DNA of 15,337 bases from NCBI GenBank assembly GCA_029983495.1, contig JASBZJ010000018.1:1-15337 (forward strand), in the 5' to 3' direction. This document shows, one piece after another, positions 1-7,829 of this stretch. The position numbers and the translations under genes were made by a program. The DNA comes from Porphyromonas sp. (GTDB lineage: Bacteria; Bacteroidota; Bacteroidia; Bacteroidales; Porphyromonadaceae). How positions within the stretch are numbered: the first letter of the stretch is position 1; each line of letters begins with the position of its first letter. Below the pieces are notes generated by a model. The model made no database searches. It was not told where the DNA came from and saw only the letters and a program-made list of their open reading frames with translations.

Positions 1-366
1 CAAGTAAAACTAGAAGTAAACGGAAAGGCTTACACCGCCACCTTACCCGAAACAGAAAAACAAAAAGTAAAGCCACAGATTGCCAAACCTATTCCTAGTG
101 AAGAACCCAAGGAAGTAAGAAAACCCATAAATACGGGAGGAAATACTGCGAAAGGTATAGGTATTAAAGCCCCATTACCAGGCGTTATTATTGATGTACT
201 CGTAAATGTTGGGGATACTGTAAAACGTGGTCAACAGGTTGCCACACTCGAAGCCATGAAAATGGAAAACAACATCGAAAGCGATTGCGATGGAACTGTT
301 ATTGAAGTTAAAGTGAAAAAAGGTGACTCAATAATGGAAGGCATGGATATTGTTGTAATTGGATAA
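1..366 (+). CDS. Biotin carboxyl carrier protein (biotin/lipoyl domain), 3' part only
   Basis: The reading frame is open from the first base and stops with TAA at 364-366, so the 5' end lies outside the window; 121 codons are visible. The last ~70 residues form a biotinyl domain: a KAPLPGVI strand, then the biotin-attachment motif EAMKMEN with the acceptor lysine encoded at 259-261, and a closing GD-I-EG-D-VV turn. Before it lies a lysine/proline/glutamate-rich linker (roughly residues 15-50 of the fragment), typical of stand-alone carrier subunits. In Bacteroidota such short carriers usually sit with carboxyltransferase and OadG-like membrane subunits of methylmalonyl-CoA or oxaloacetate decarboxylases; that assignment is inferred, since the neighbours are outside the window. 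A carrier subunit of acyl-CoA carboxylase is the alternative. The gene ends just before a strong hairpin. Confidence 0.9.
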   Translation, partial: QVKLEVNGKAYTATLPETEKQKVKPQIAKPIPSEEPKEVRKPINTGGNTAKGIGIKAPLPGVIIDVLVNVGDTVKRGQQVATLEAMKMENNIESDCDGTVIEVKVKKGDSIMEGMDIVVIG

Positions 367-381
367 CTATAGGCCACCTTG

Positions 382-437
382 CTATGAGTAAGAAGCTCAC
401 TGGAACGAAATGTAACCAGCGAGCTTCTTACTTATAG
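382..437. terminator. Long hairpin between convergent genes, likely bidirectional terminator
   Basis: Bases 382-398 and 421-437 are complementary over 17 positions with one G-T, and the stem continues after one mismatch with CTGG (400-403) against CCAG (416-419), leaving a 12-base loop. It lies 15 bases past the stop of the biotin carrier gene and before the convergent panE stop at 513. The nearest T run on the plus strand (454-458) is not directly attached, so this is not a textbook intrinsic terminator; position and stem length make a terminator or 3'-end stabiliser the best reading. Confidence 0.6.
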
Positions 438-512
438 AATCTCTATAAACCCCTTTTTCAAAGATCTCTTTAAAACGAAAAAGTAAGCAATCCTCTATAT
501 GTATATGTTCTT

Positions 513-1478
513 TTATAATGAAACTTTCCCTTGTAATACACGTTCTTTTAAAGCCTTATAATATTCGTTATATAAGGGAGTATCAACATTAAACTTTTTG
601 GCCATCTTTACAACGTAACCAACTAAAAGCTCTAATTCCGAAGTATGTCCAGCTTTAATATCGCTATGCATTGAAGTAGTAGCTTCGTTGGGCATTTGAT
701 CGATTGCTTGAAAAGCTTCTTCTTCTATAAAAAGACTATTCTTTACCCCCATAGCATGGTACACCTTAGCCAGCTCTGCAACCAACTGTTTAAGCTGAAT
801 TAAATGATTCAATTTTACCTCACCTATATTACAATCAAAGTAAGCGGTAGACACCGCACTAGGCGATAGCATAATGAATTTTTCGCGTAACACCGTATCT
901 CCATCATCGTAAAGTTTGCACTTTACGCCAGCTGCTCGCATAAGGGTATATAGGTACTCAATACTATTCCACACCTTATTGCTAGTCCTTTTCATAAGTG
1001 TAGGCAACGGTCCTATTTTTAGTAGGTTTTGGTCGCTTCGAACGGTAATTAACCCAGGTGTTTTACGGCAAGTAATATGGCAAGCAGCACCAATAATGGG
1101 GCAATGGGGAAAGGTTTTATGAACTTTTTCGGGGATTATCAAACCATTTTGGGTTGTTACAATAAGGGTTTGTTCATTAATTATAGGTTTTAGTTGTTCG
1201 AGGTTTTTAGCTACACTGTACCCTTTAGTAGCAAGAATAAGAATATTGGCTACGGGCAAATCAGCAATATCGGTAGCTACGGTAACTGGTTTAGCAAAAA
1301 AATCAAGCGTAGGGCTAACCACGTGTAAACCTTGTGCTTCTATTTGTCGTTGATGTTCACCTTTCCTTAAAAAGAAGTGGGTATGAACCGTTTTTAATTG
1401 ATGCGTATAATTAGCAAGCATGGCGCCATAGTACCCTCCTATAGCGCCAAGCCCTGATATTACGATATTAAAATGCAT
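513..1478 (-). CDS. panE: 2-dehydropantoate 2-reductase (ketopantoate reductase family)
   Basis: Reduces 2-dehydropantoate to D-pantoate with NADPH in pantothenate/CoA synthesis; cytosolic. The 321-residue length fits the family. The N-terminus holds the Rossmann motif GLGAIGGYYGAM (residues 9-20). TQNGL (109-113) supplies the conserved Asn, REK (198-200) the catalytic lysine, and HTSELELLVGYV (278-289) the substrate-binding glutamate of the C-terminal helical domain, preceded by the TSM-x2-D block (268-273). The Asn that follows the catalytic lysine by four positions in E. coli PanE is Leu here, so this is a divergent branch and another 2-oxo-acid substrate is possible. The start follows the phoH-like stop by 57 bases with no promoter box in between, so read-through from the upstream gene is likely. 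The pairing with PhoH has no obvious functional logic. Confidence 0.85.
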   Translation of the reverse strand: MHFNIVISGLGAIGGYYGAMLANYTHQLKTVHTHFFLRKGEHQRQIEAQGLHVVSPTLDFFAKPVTVATDIADLPVANILILATKGYSVAKNLEQLKPIINEQTLIVTTQNGLIIPEKVHKTFPHCPIIGAACHITCRKTPGLITVRSDQNLLKIGPLPTLMKRTSNKVWNSIEYLYTLMRAAGVKCKLYDDGDTVLREKFIMLSPSAVSTAYFDCNIGEVKLNHLIQLKQLVAELAKVYHAMGVKNSLFIEEEAFQAIDQMPNEATTSMHSDIKAGHTSELELLVGYVVKMAKKFNVDTPLYNEYYKALKERVLQGKVSL

Positions 1479-1535
1479 GCTAAGGGTAAAATTATTATCT
1501 GTTACAATAACACATATACCATAGGGTACAACTTA

Positions 1536-2909
1536 TTATAGCAGATTCGAAGCTAGTTCGCTAAGCTCGCTACGTTCGCCCTTAACAAGGTTAACATGAG
1601 CAAACAAGTCCTGCCCTTTCATTTTTTCAATCATGTAGGCTAGACCATTGCTATTGGCATCGAGGTAAGGCGAATCGATTTGATCAATATCGCCTGTAAA
1701 TATTATTTTGGTTCCTTCACCCGCACGTGTAACAATAGTTTTCACTTCGTGTGGAGTAAGGTTTTGAGCCTCATCAACAATAACCAAGCTATTCGAAAGG
1801 CTTCGCCCACGAATATAAGCAAGAGCCTCGATAATTAAAGTGTTATCGTGCTCCATTTGTTCAATATCTCGTAAAGCAGCACCATTACTCTTCAACTGAC
1901 TTTTTATAAAGCTTAGGTTATCGAATAAGGGTTGCATGTAAGGCAGTATTTTTTGCTTTTCATCACCAGGTAAAAAGCCGAGATCCTTATTGCTAAGGGC
2001 AACAATTGGTCGTGAAAGGAGTATTTGGTTATAGTCGTTCTTCTGCTCTAATGCTGCAGCAAGTGCTAAAAGAGTTTTACCAGTTCCCGCCTTGCCTGTT
2101 AAGCCAACTAACTTAACGTTGGGATCCATAAGAATATCTAAAGCATATGACTGCTCGGCATTGCGTGCAGTAATTCCCGAACAAGTTCGTTTTTGGATAG
2201 GTCGAATTACATCGTTGAATGGGTCGAAGCGAACAACGGCACTATTTCGATCGCTTTTTAGTACAAAGCCTTGGTTTGGAAGTAGCTTCGATTCGAAAGG
2301 GAGTTCGTGTGCATCAATTCCTTCCTTTTGAGCGTAAATTTTATCGATAAGCTCAGAATCGATATTTGTGTATTCGTCCTGCTCAACTTTATTATAAGCT
2401 TCACTATTAACAACTTTATCGTGATAATAGTCTTCAACAGGAATATTTAAAGCACGAGCTTTTACCCTTAAGTTTACATCCTTTGTTACCAAAATAGTTT
2501 GCATGCCTGGGTGTTCATCGGCAACAGTTAATGTAACACCTAGTATACGGTTATCGGGAATGTTTTCTGGGAACTCCTTATGAACAATCGGATTATCCAT
2601 TCCCTTGGTTGCGATAAAGATATTTCCTCTACCTTCACCAAGGCTAACCCCTTTGACGAGAAAATCTCCACCCTCGCTAATATCGTCGATTCGACGAATG
2701 AACTGACGGGCATTAAAGTTTATTTGTTCCCCCCCCTTTTTGAACTTATCGAGTTCTTCAAGAACAACAATAGGGATATAAATATCGTTTTCTTCGAACT
2801 GATCGATACATTCAAAGTCGTGAAGAATAACGTTCGTGTCTAGAACAAAGTTCTTTTTTGAAGAAGCCTTTTTACTGTGTATGTTTTTTGTTACTGCTTT
2901 TGTTGCCAT
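1536..2909 (-). CDS. PIN-PhoH fusion protein (RNase-like domain plus PhoH ATPase)
   Basis: 457 residues in two domains. Residues 21-160 are a PIN nuclease domain: LDTNVILHD (23-31), the acidic pair EE (51-52), and TKDVNLRVKA (142-151) supply the usual metal-binding acids. Residues 245-457 are a PhoH-type P-loop ATPase: Walker A GLTGKAGTGKT (269-279), the LSRP/LGFLPGD segment (298-316), Walker B LVIVDEAQN (375-383), TGD-x-DQID (405-412) and a C-terminal GERSELSELA (444-453) likely carrying the arginine finger. This matches the YlaK/PhoH2 architecture; mycobacterial PhoH2 members were reported as RNA helicase/RNases, so an RNA-processing role is plausible but inferred. It has its own -7 box 120 bases upstream. 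Codons 57-61 contain an A5G8 run (plus strand 2729-2741), which could be prone to slippage, although the frame is intact here. Confidence 0.93.
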   Translation of the reverse strand: MATKAVTKNIHSKKASSKKNFVLDTNVILHDFECIDQFEENDIYIPIVVLEELDKFKKGGEQINFNARQFIRRIDDISEGGDFLVKGVSLGEGRGNIFIATKGMDNPIVHKEFPENIPDNRILGVTLTVADEHPGMQTILVTKDVNLRVKARALNIPVEDYYHDKVVNSEAYNKVEQDEYTNIDSELIDKIYAQKEGIDAHELPFESKLLPNQGFVLKSDRNSAVVRFDPFNDVIRPIQKRTCSGITARNAEQSYALDILMDPNVKLVGLTGKAGTGKTLLALAAALEQKNDYNQILLSRPIVALSNKDLGFLPGDEKQKILPYMQPLFDNLSFIKSQLKSNGAALRDIEQMEHDNTLIIEALAYIRGRSLSNSLVIVDEAQNLTPHEVKTIVTRAGEGTKIIFTGDIDQIDSPYLDANSNGLAYMIEKMKGQDLFAHVNLVKGERSELSELASNLL

Positions 2910-2959
2910 AAAGTAATGTACATTAATTTGTTCTTTAGGTTATGTGCTAGGGTAACTGT

Positions 2960-2984
2960 AGACTCTATATATAGAGAGAAGTCT
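2960..2984. other. Palindrome in the 5' leader of the PIN-PhoH gene
   Basis: CTCTATATATAGAG at 2963-2976 is a perfect 14-base palindrome, nested within AGACT (2960-2964) and AGTCT (2980-2984), which are mutually complementary. It lies in the predicted leader of the phoH-like gene, about 50 bases before its start codon. It has no T run on either strand, so it is not a clear terminator; it could be a leader hairpin or a protein-binding site. Confidence 0.35.
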
Positions 2985-3028
2985 CAACAGAAAAACCCAC
3001 TAAGCAATTACCATAACCGCTCGGTTCA

Positions 3029-3036
3029 CAAAGATA
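3029..3036 (-). promoter_or_regulatory. Bacteroidota-type -7 box for the PIN-PhoH gene
   Basis: On the minus strand the sequence reads TATCTTTG, an exact match to TAnnTTTG. It lies just past the thiF stop, giving a leader of roughly 115 nt. No clear -33 TTG is present. The same octamer occurs upstream of the thiamine operon. It implies that the PIN-PhoH gene need not depend on thi read-through. Confidence 0.5.
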
Positions 3037-3056
3037 AGAAAATGCTCATTAAATGG

Positions 3057-3848
3057 TCAGGGGATTGAAGGGAATGACAACTTTGTTAGGCTCATTGTTA
3101 AAGCATCGAACAGCATTAAATATTTATCAGCCTGTACTTCGCACCCTAATAATGCTTTAATAGCTTCAGTTGCCATAATCGTTCCCACAGTTGCTACAAC
3201 ACTTCCAACCACTGGTATAGTGCGTTTATCGTTATCGATATTGTACGAGGGGAAAAGATTACGATACCCCATTTTGCTTCCGTTATAACGGAATAGAGCA
3301 ATTTGTCCCTGCCATTGCTCTACAGCTCCATATAAATAGGGAATATTTAGTTCTTCTGAAGCCTGATCCAGCACATAACGAGTTTCCAAGTTATCACAAG
3401 CATCTATAATTAAATCAACATTTCGGAAAAGTTCTAATGCACGGTGCAAAGTAATACGTTCATTGTAGGCTTTTACCTTAACCTCGCTATTAATTGCTTT
3501 AACCCAATCAGCAGCTAAAGGTGCTTTACACTGCCCAATATGAGCTTCTGTATAAAGTACCTGACGCTGCAAATTCGAAAGCGAAAGCGTATCAAAATCG
3601 CAAATAAAAATTTCGCCAATGCCAGCAGCCGCTAAATAGGACAGTAAGGGAGAACCTAACCCTCCTGCACCAACAATAGCAACACAACTTTGGCTCAACT
3701 TTATTTGCCCATCTTCGCCAATTTGAGGCAACATAAGCTGGCGAGTATAACGCTCTATTTGATTAGGGGCGAGTTTAGTAGAGTTTATCACTGGTGTACA
3801 ATTCAATATTATCTGTGTTCTCAAAGCCACAAATCCCAGTCCTTCCAA
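3057..3848 (-). CDS. thiF: ThiF/MoeB-type E1-like adenylyltransferase
   Basis: Activates the C-terminal Gly-Gly of ThiS by adenylation so that it can receive sulfur for thiazole formation. Visible motifs: ERYTRQLMLPQIG (32-44), the nucleotide-binding GAGGLGSP (60-67), DFDTLSLSNLQRQ (84-96) with the arginine used in adenylation, DACDN (149-153) and GAVEQWQGQ (174-182). The two CxxC zinc pairs of E. coli ThiF and MoeB are absent (MGYRN replaces the first, the C-terminus ends before the second), and no cysteine sits before RTIPVVG (209-215), where the E. coli ThiS-linked cysteine lies. Zinc-free relatives are, from memory, usual in Bacteroidota. The ATG at 3848 overlaps the end of thiH by 28 bases; a TTG at 3824, forming a TTGA overlap with the thiH stop, or a GTG at 3830 are alternatives, since about 30 residues precede the conserved block. 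It is the last gene of the thi operon. Confidence 0.88.
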   Translation of the reverse strand: MEGLGFVALRTQIILNCTPVINSTKLAPNQIERYTRQLMLPQIGEDGQIKLSQSCVAIVGAGGLGSPLLSYLAAAGIGEIFICDFDTLSLSNLQRQVLYTEAHIGQCKAPLAADWVKAINSEVKVKAYNERITLHRALELFRNVDLIIDACDNLETRYVLDQASEELNIPYLYGAVEQWQGQIALFRYNGSKMGYRNLFPSYNIDNDKRTIPVVGSVVATVGTIMATEAIKALLGCEVQADKYLMLFDALTMSLTKLSFPSIP

Positions 3849-4966
3849 ACAGGTTCGTACCCATGGTTCCGAATAGACTGTGCCATTTCCTCGACTGAGC
3901 GACTGTCGTTAATCGAGAACTGTTCAAGTTCTTCATTGTGTGTTGCATACCCTCCAGGTTCAGTACTACTGGCAGCACTCATAGTAGTAATGCCAATCTT
4001 CATAGCCATGTCGCGGAAAGGAGCACTTTCACGCGTAGAAAGGGATATTTCTACTTCGGGGTCGAGCAAGCGATAAGCCATAATAAGCTGAGCCATCTGT
4101 TTATCGTTTATAGGATCGTTAGGCATAAAAGAACCAACGTGCGGACGAAGGCGCGGAAGGGATATAGAATAACGAGTTTGCCAGTAAGTTTTTTCGAGAT
4201 ACATTAAATGCAATGCGGTAAAAAAGGAGTCAGTACGCCAGTTTTGTAAACCGAGCAAAGCACCAATACCTATTTTATTTATCCCAGCACGAGCTATTCT
4301 ATCGGGGGTTTCGAGGCGATACCTAAAGTTATGCTTTCGCCCTCGTGGATGAAATTCGGGGTAAACATCTTCGTTGTAAGTTTCTTGATATACACAAACG
4401 AAGCTAACACCAGCTTTACCTAAAGCCACATATTCATGCTCGTCTAATGGTTGAACCTCTAACGAAATTTGAGCGAAGTGCGACCTAACTGTACGCACTA
4501 ACTCCTCGTAATACGTGGCATCGGTAAGCTTTTCAGCTTCACCCGAAACGAGTAATAAATGCCTAAATCCCCATTTTTCAAGAACAGCAATTTCCTCAAG
4601 AACTTGCTCTTTTGTAAGCATTTTACGCAGTATTTGGTTATGGCAATTAAAACCACAATACACGCAGTAGTTAGTGCAATAGTTCGAAACATAAAGGGGA
4701 ACATACATTTGTATGGTTTTACCAAACCTACGTTGGGTAAGTTTATTGGCCTTTATAGCCATAGTATCGAGGAAGGGTTCAGCAGCAGGGGAAATTAGTG
4801 CTTTAAAATCCTCCATCGAAATACGTTCCTTATTCAAAGCTCGTTGTACATCACTAGCCGTTTTTCTGAAAATTGATTGTTCAACTTCGAGCCAATTGTA
4901 GCGACGAAGTTCATGGTAAAAACTCTTATCTAGCGTCGGTAAGCTTTGTTCATCTAGCGTTTTCAT
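3821..4966 (-). CDS. thiH: 2-iminoacetate synthase (tyrosine lyase), radical SAM
   Basis: Cleaves tyrosine with S-adenosylmethionine to dehydroglycine (2-iminoacetate) and p-cresol, supplying the C-N unit of the thiazole; the partner is ThiG. The radical-SAM 4Fe-4S motif CTNYCVYC places the three cysteines at residues 97, 101 and 104, after the YVPLYVSN lead-in. Further family blocks are VSGEAEKLT (from ~139), VYQETYN (~192), the HPRG-K-HNFRYRLETPDR block, GIGALLGLQNWR and SISLPRLRPHVG. The 381-residue length is normal. It is the oxygen-sensitive alternative to glycine oxidase ThiO, of which no copy is seen, so the organism is likely anaerobic. The start lies 63 bases downstream of thiG and the end overlaps thiF, so the two are probably translationally coupled. 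Confidence 0.96.
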   Translation of the reverse strand: MKTLDEQSLPTLDKSFYHELRRYNWLEVEQSIFRKTASDVQRALNKERISMEDFKALISPAAEPFLDTMAIKANKLTQRRFGKTIQMYVPLYVSNYCTNYCVYCGFNCHNQILRKMLTKEQVLEEIAVLEKWGFRHLLLVSGEAEKLTDATYYEELVRTVRSHFAQISLEVQPLDEHEYVALGKAGVSFVCVYQETYNEDVYPEFHPRGRKHNFRYRLETPDRIARAGINKIGIGALLGLQNWRTDSFFTALHLMYLEKTYWQTRYSISLPRLRPHVGSFMPNDPINDKQMAQLIMAYRLLDPEVEISLSTRESAPFRDMAMKIGITTMSAASSTEPGGYATHNEELEQFSINDSRSVEEMAQSIRNHGYEPVWKDWDLWL

Positions 4967-5029
4967 GCTCTTTTTAATCGTTTTATAAACAGTTATTCTC
5001 TTACCAGAAGTAAAGCCAATAAAGTAAGT

Positions 5030-5797
5030 TTAATCAAAGAATCCTTCGAGCGGGGAAGTATTTTGAGCATATCTCGATTGAGTCGGCAAACCAGCTTCGA
5101 AAGCCATGCGTCCAGCTTCAACAGCTCTACGAAAAGCATCAGCCATAGCAATGGGGTCATTGGCTGTGGCAATGGCTGTATTAACCAATACGGCATCAGC
5201 TCCAAGCTCCATGGCTTCCGCTGCGTGCGAAGGAGCTCCAATACCTGCATCCACAACAACTGGCACACGGCAACTCTCCACCATAATCGAAATAAACTCG
5301 CGGGTAAGCAACCCTTTATTTGTTCCAATAGGAGCCGCTAATGGCATAACTGCCGAGGCTCCAGCATCTTCTAATCGCTTAGCCAAAACGGGGTCAGCTT
5401 GTATATATGGCATTACAATGAATCCATCCTTGGCTAAGACTTCAGTTGCCTTAAGAGTCTCAATTGGGTCTGGAAGAAGATACTTTTGATCGGGATGAAT
5501 TTCAACTTTAATAAAGAGAGTTCCTAAAGCTTCACGAGCAAGCTTTGCGGCAAAAATAGCCTCTTCCGCATTACGCGAGCCGGCTGTATTCGGCCATAGA
5601 TTAGCCCCTGTTGCCAAAATTCCATCTACAAGCTCATCGTGTTCGTTTGTTGTTTCAACCCTCTTTAAAGCTACTGTAACTAATTGACTTTTACTTGTAC
5701 GTATTGCCTTTTCCATAACTTCGGTGGACGCAAATTTGCCAGTTCCTACAAAAAGGCGCGATGTAAAAACCTTACCACCAATAATTAACTGTTCCAT
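5030..5797 (-). CDS. thiG: Thiazole synthase
   Basis: Condenses 1-deoxy-D-xylulose 5-phosphate, dehydroglycine and sulfur from ThiS thiocarboxylate into the thiazole phosphate carboxylate. The 255-residue TIM barrel is complete: LFVGTGKF (15-22), the VALKR strand (42-46), LPNTAG-type sequence WPNTAGSR (68-75), the Schiff-base lysine K97 in [21 protein letters not shown] and the phosphate-binding [28 protein letters not shown] loops near residues 185-208. The ending ...TSPLEGFFD is family-like. It sits 46 bases after the fusion gene and 63 before thiH. Confidence 0.97.
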   Translation of the reverse strand: MEQLIIGGKVFTSRLFVGTGKFASTEVMEKAIRTSKSQLVTVALKRVETTNEHDELVDGILATGANLWPNTAGSRNAEEAIFAAKLAREALGTLFIKVEIHPDQKYLLPDPIETLKATEVLAKDGFIVMPYIQADPVLAKRLEDAGASAVMPLAAPIGTNKGLLTREFISIMVESCRVPVVVDAGIGAPSHAAEAMELGADAVLVNTAIATANDPIAMADAFRRAVEAGRMAFEAGLPTQSRYAQNTSPLEGFFD

Positions 5798-5843
5798 ATT
5801 TTTAAATCATCCCAATATTATGATTCGATTCTAAGATTTCATT

Positions 5844-7829
5844 CTATTTGCACCAAGCATGCTTTACCTTCTCAATAAGCATGGCCGTTGCGTTGGTATT
5901 ACCAAAGGTCTGTTCTAAAGCTCCTGAAATGGCCACACCGTCAACACCTGTAGCGGTAATAACATCTATATCCTTACCAGTTATACCCCCAATAGCTACC
6001 ATTGGAAATCTAAAAGGATAGTTGTTTCGTTCCTTAACTAGAGCTACCAATCCTTCTTCACCAAGTATTGTACTCAAGTTCTTTTTTGTTTGAGTGTTAC
6101 GGAATGGACCAACCCCAACATAATCTACACCTTCGCACATTCGCCTATAAATATCGTCAACTGTGTTACAAGTTCCACCAATTATTTTCGTTTCACCTAA
6201 TATGTTGCGTGCTTCCGCAACCGAGCTGTCGGTAAGACCAAGGTGAACCCCATCGGCATTACATGCTAAAGCCACTTCAACGCTATCGTTAATAATGAAA
6301 ACTATTTGAGGATTATTGTAACTATCAATTAGGGCTTTAACCTTTTTTCCTGTCTCAATAAGCTCGCATTTCGAAGCTTGCTTCATACGAAGCTGAACCC
6401 ATCGCCCCCCTCCTTCAATGTATGCTTTTACCGAGGCAAGTACTTCCTGGCAAGTATTTCCATTTGTAATATATTGCAAGTAAACGCTTCCTAGTTTATA
6501 ATACTTTAGTTCATTGCTCGAATAACGATAATCTTCTAATATGTTATACGAGCTTTTTCGCATATTACTTACAAAGCGTTGTCCCATTTTACAAGCCTTT
6601 GCTATCGAATATCCTTGAGCCATTCTAGTTGCTATGGCAGTTGAAAGTGCGCATCCCGTTCCATGTTTTTCAGTTCCCGACCGAGGAGTTGGGAAACTAA
6701 ATATTTCGCCATTTAGGGTTAGCAATACATCTTCAACAAAATCATTATTAAACACCCCTGTAACCAATATATTACACCCTAATTCCTTAGCAAGAGGCAA
6801 AAGCTCGTCGGGGTTATTTGTTCCTAACAACTGTTGTGCTTCCTCGGCATTAGGAGTAATAAGTGTTACTTTTTTGGCTATGGTTTTAAAAATATTGCCA
6901 TTGTATTGTACCAGTTCGGCATTTGCCTTAGTTGGTTTTACAATTGGATCCCAAACTATAAACCCAACTCCGCATTGCTTTAACAAATTTACCCACCACA
7001 ATACGTCTACAAGATTTTCGGTTAAACCCAACTTTGCTACACTTACGGGGTGTTGTTTTAATAATAAGGTAGCCATTCGCTGTAATGCGACCTTATTACG
7101 TATAGGCAATAAGCCTTCAAATTTTTCCTCATGCTGAATCGTTAAAACCGATGGTATGGTTAATGGATAAACCTGCATGGCTTGCATGTGTAGCGCATCA
7201 GCAACAAAGCCTGCACCACTCGAGGGGTCGTGTCCCGCAACAGTTAGTACTCGTGTTTGGGGAAATTGAAGAAACTTTGGTAATAGGGTTTCATCGAACG
7301 TCGAAAGGTATCCTAAAACCGCAATGCCCGCAAAGCCATAGTTAAGCAAATCCCTAGCATTATTGGGCGTTATACCCCCGAGAGCTACTACTGGAAAGGG
7401 TAATGTGGGAAGAACTATTTTACATTCACCAAATGAAACGTTGGCTTTATAACCTTTCTTCGATATGCTATCGTATACAGGGCTTAAAAAGGCAAACGTT
7501 GGAGTAAAGGGAAGTGTTGCGAGTTCATCCAAACTATGAGCTGAAGTTACAATTCGATCTGTTAGGTCAGTTATTTTATCGTAATAGCAACGTTTGGTAG
7601 CATTCAAATAAGCTCCACCCAAATTGAACAAGTTTATAAGTTCGTAGTAATCGTCAACTATTACACGAGTCCTATATTGTGGTTCTATAGCAAGCAATAC
7701 CCTTTCGTAGTGGCTTCGGGTTGCATCTTTTAAGCGAACAACTAAAACATGTAATCCATAAGCAAAGAGCGTATTATAACACTTAGCTTGGCTTGCTATA
7801 AGGTTGGGAGGTGTAAAAAGAACAAACAT
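5844..7829 (-). CDS. thiDE: TenI-ThiD-ThiE triple-domain thiamine biosynthesis fusion
   Basis: 661 residues with three enzymatic domains. Residues 1-188 resemble the TenI/ThiE barrel: VVRLKDA (30-36), VTSAHS (94-99, matching the TenI histidine), LSPVYDSISKKGY (115-127) and VALGGITPNNA (148-158); this domain is probably thiazole tautomerase rather than TMP synthase, because the ThiE QxRxK and DGVHLG motifs are altered. Residues 193-435 are the HMP/HMP-P kinase ThiD: LTVAGHDPSSGAG (195-207), WDPIVKP (293-299), TPNAEEA and KHGTGCALS (388-396) with the catalytic Cys393. Residues 447-661 are a full ThiE: VQLRMK (478-483), INDS, DGVHLG (526-531), VGVGPFRNTQTKK (571-583), VAIGGIT and GVAISGA. The protein would phosphorylate HMP-P, aromatise the thiazole and couple both to thiamine phosphate. 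It starts 245 bases after thiC. ThiD lid-region motifs are divergent (SVLTIQHEEK, AKLGLT), but no active-site motif is lost. Confidence 0.93.
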   Translation of the reverse strand: MFVLFTPPNLIASQAKCYNTLFAYGLHVLVVRLKDATRSHYERVLLAIEPQYRTRVIVDDYYELINLFNLGGAYLNATKRCYYDKITDLTDRIVTSAHSLDELATLPFTPTFAFLSPVYDSISKKGYKANVSFGECKIVLPTLPFPVVALGGITPNNARDLLNYGFAGIAVLGYLSTFDETLLPKFLQFPQTRVLTVAGHDPSSGAGFVADALHMQAMQVYPLTIPSVLTIQHEEKFEGLLPIRNKVALQRMATLLLKQHPVSVAKLGLTENLVDVLWWVNLLKQCGVGFIVWDPIVKPTKANAELVQYNGNIFKTIAKKVTLITPNAEEAQQLLGTNNPDELLPLAKELGCNILVTGVFNNDFVEDVLLTLNGEIFSFPTPRSGTEKHGTGCALSTAIATRMAQGYSIAKACKMGQRFVSNMRKSSYNILEDYRYSSNELKYYKLGSVYLQYITNGNTCQEVLASVKAYIEGGGRWVQLRMKQASKCELIETGKKVKALIDSYNNPQIVFIINDSVEVALACNADGVHLGLTDSSVAEARNILGETKIIGGTCNTVDDIYRRMCEGVDYVGVGPFRNTQTKKNLSTILGEEGLVALVKERNNYPFRFPMVAIGGITGKDIDVITATGVDGVAISGALEQTFGNTNATAMLIEKVKHAWCK

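Noticed and set aside
2729..2741. Frameshift in the PIN-PhoH gene at the G8 run
   Set aside because: The frame stays open and both domains are complete on either side, so no frameshift is present in this sequence.
2960..2984. Terminator for the thi operon
   Set aside because: The palindrome lies downstream of the phoH -7 box, is AT-rich in its core and has no T run on the minus strand after it.
3057..3848. thiF as a pseudogene because of missing cysteines
   Set aside because: The frame is intact, adenylation motifs are conserved and the length is normal; zinc-free relatives are expected in this phylum.
3775..3978. Minus-strand 67-codon frame over the thiH-thiF junction
   Set aside because: It lies entirely in a different frame of two well-supported genes and lacks any motif.
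5844..7829. Two separate genes joined by a sequencing or assembly error
   Set aside because: Domain linkers at about residues 189-193 and 436-447 are in frame without stops, and all three domains keep active-site motifs, so a genuine fusion is the simpler reading.
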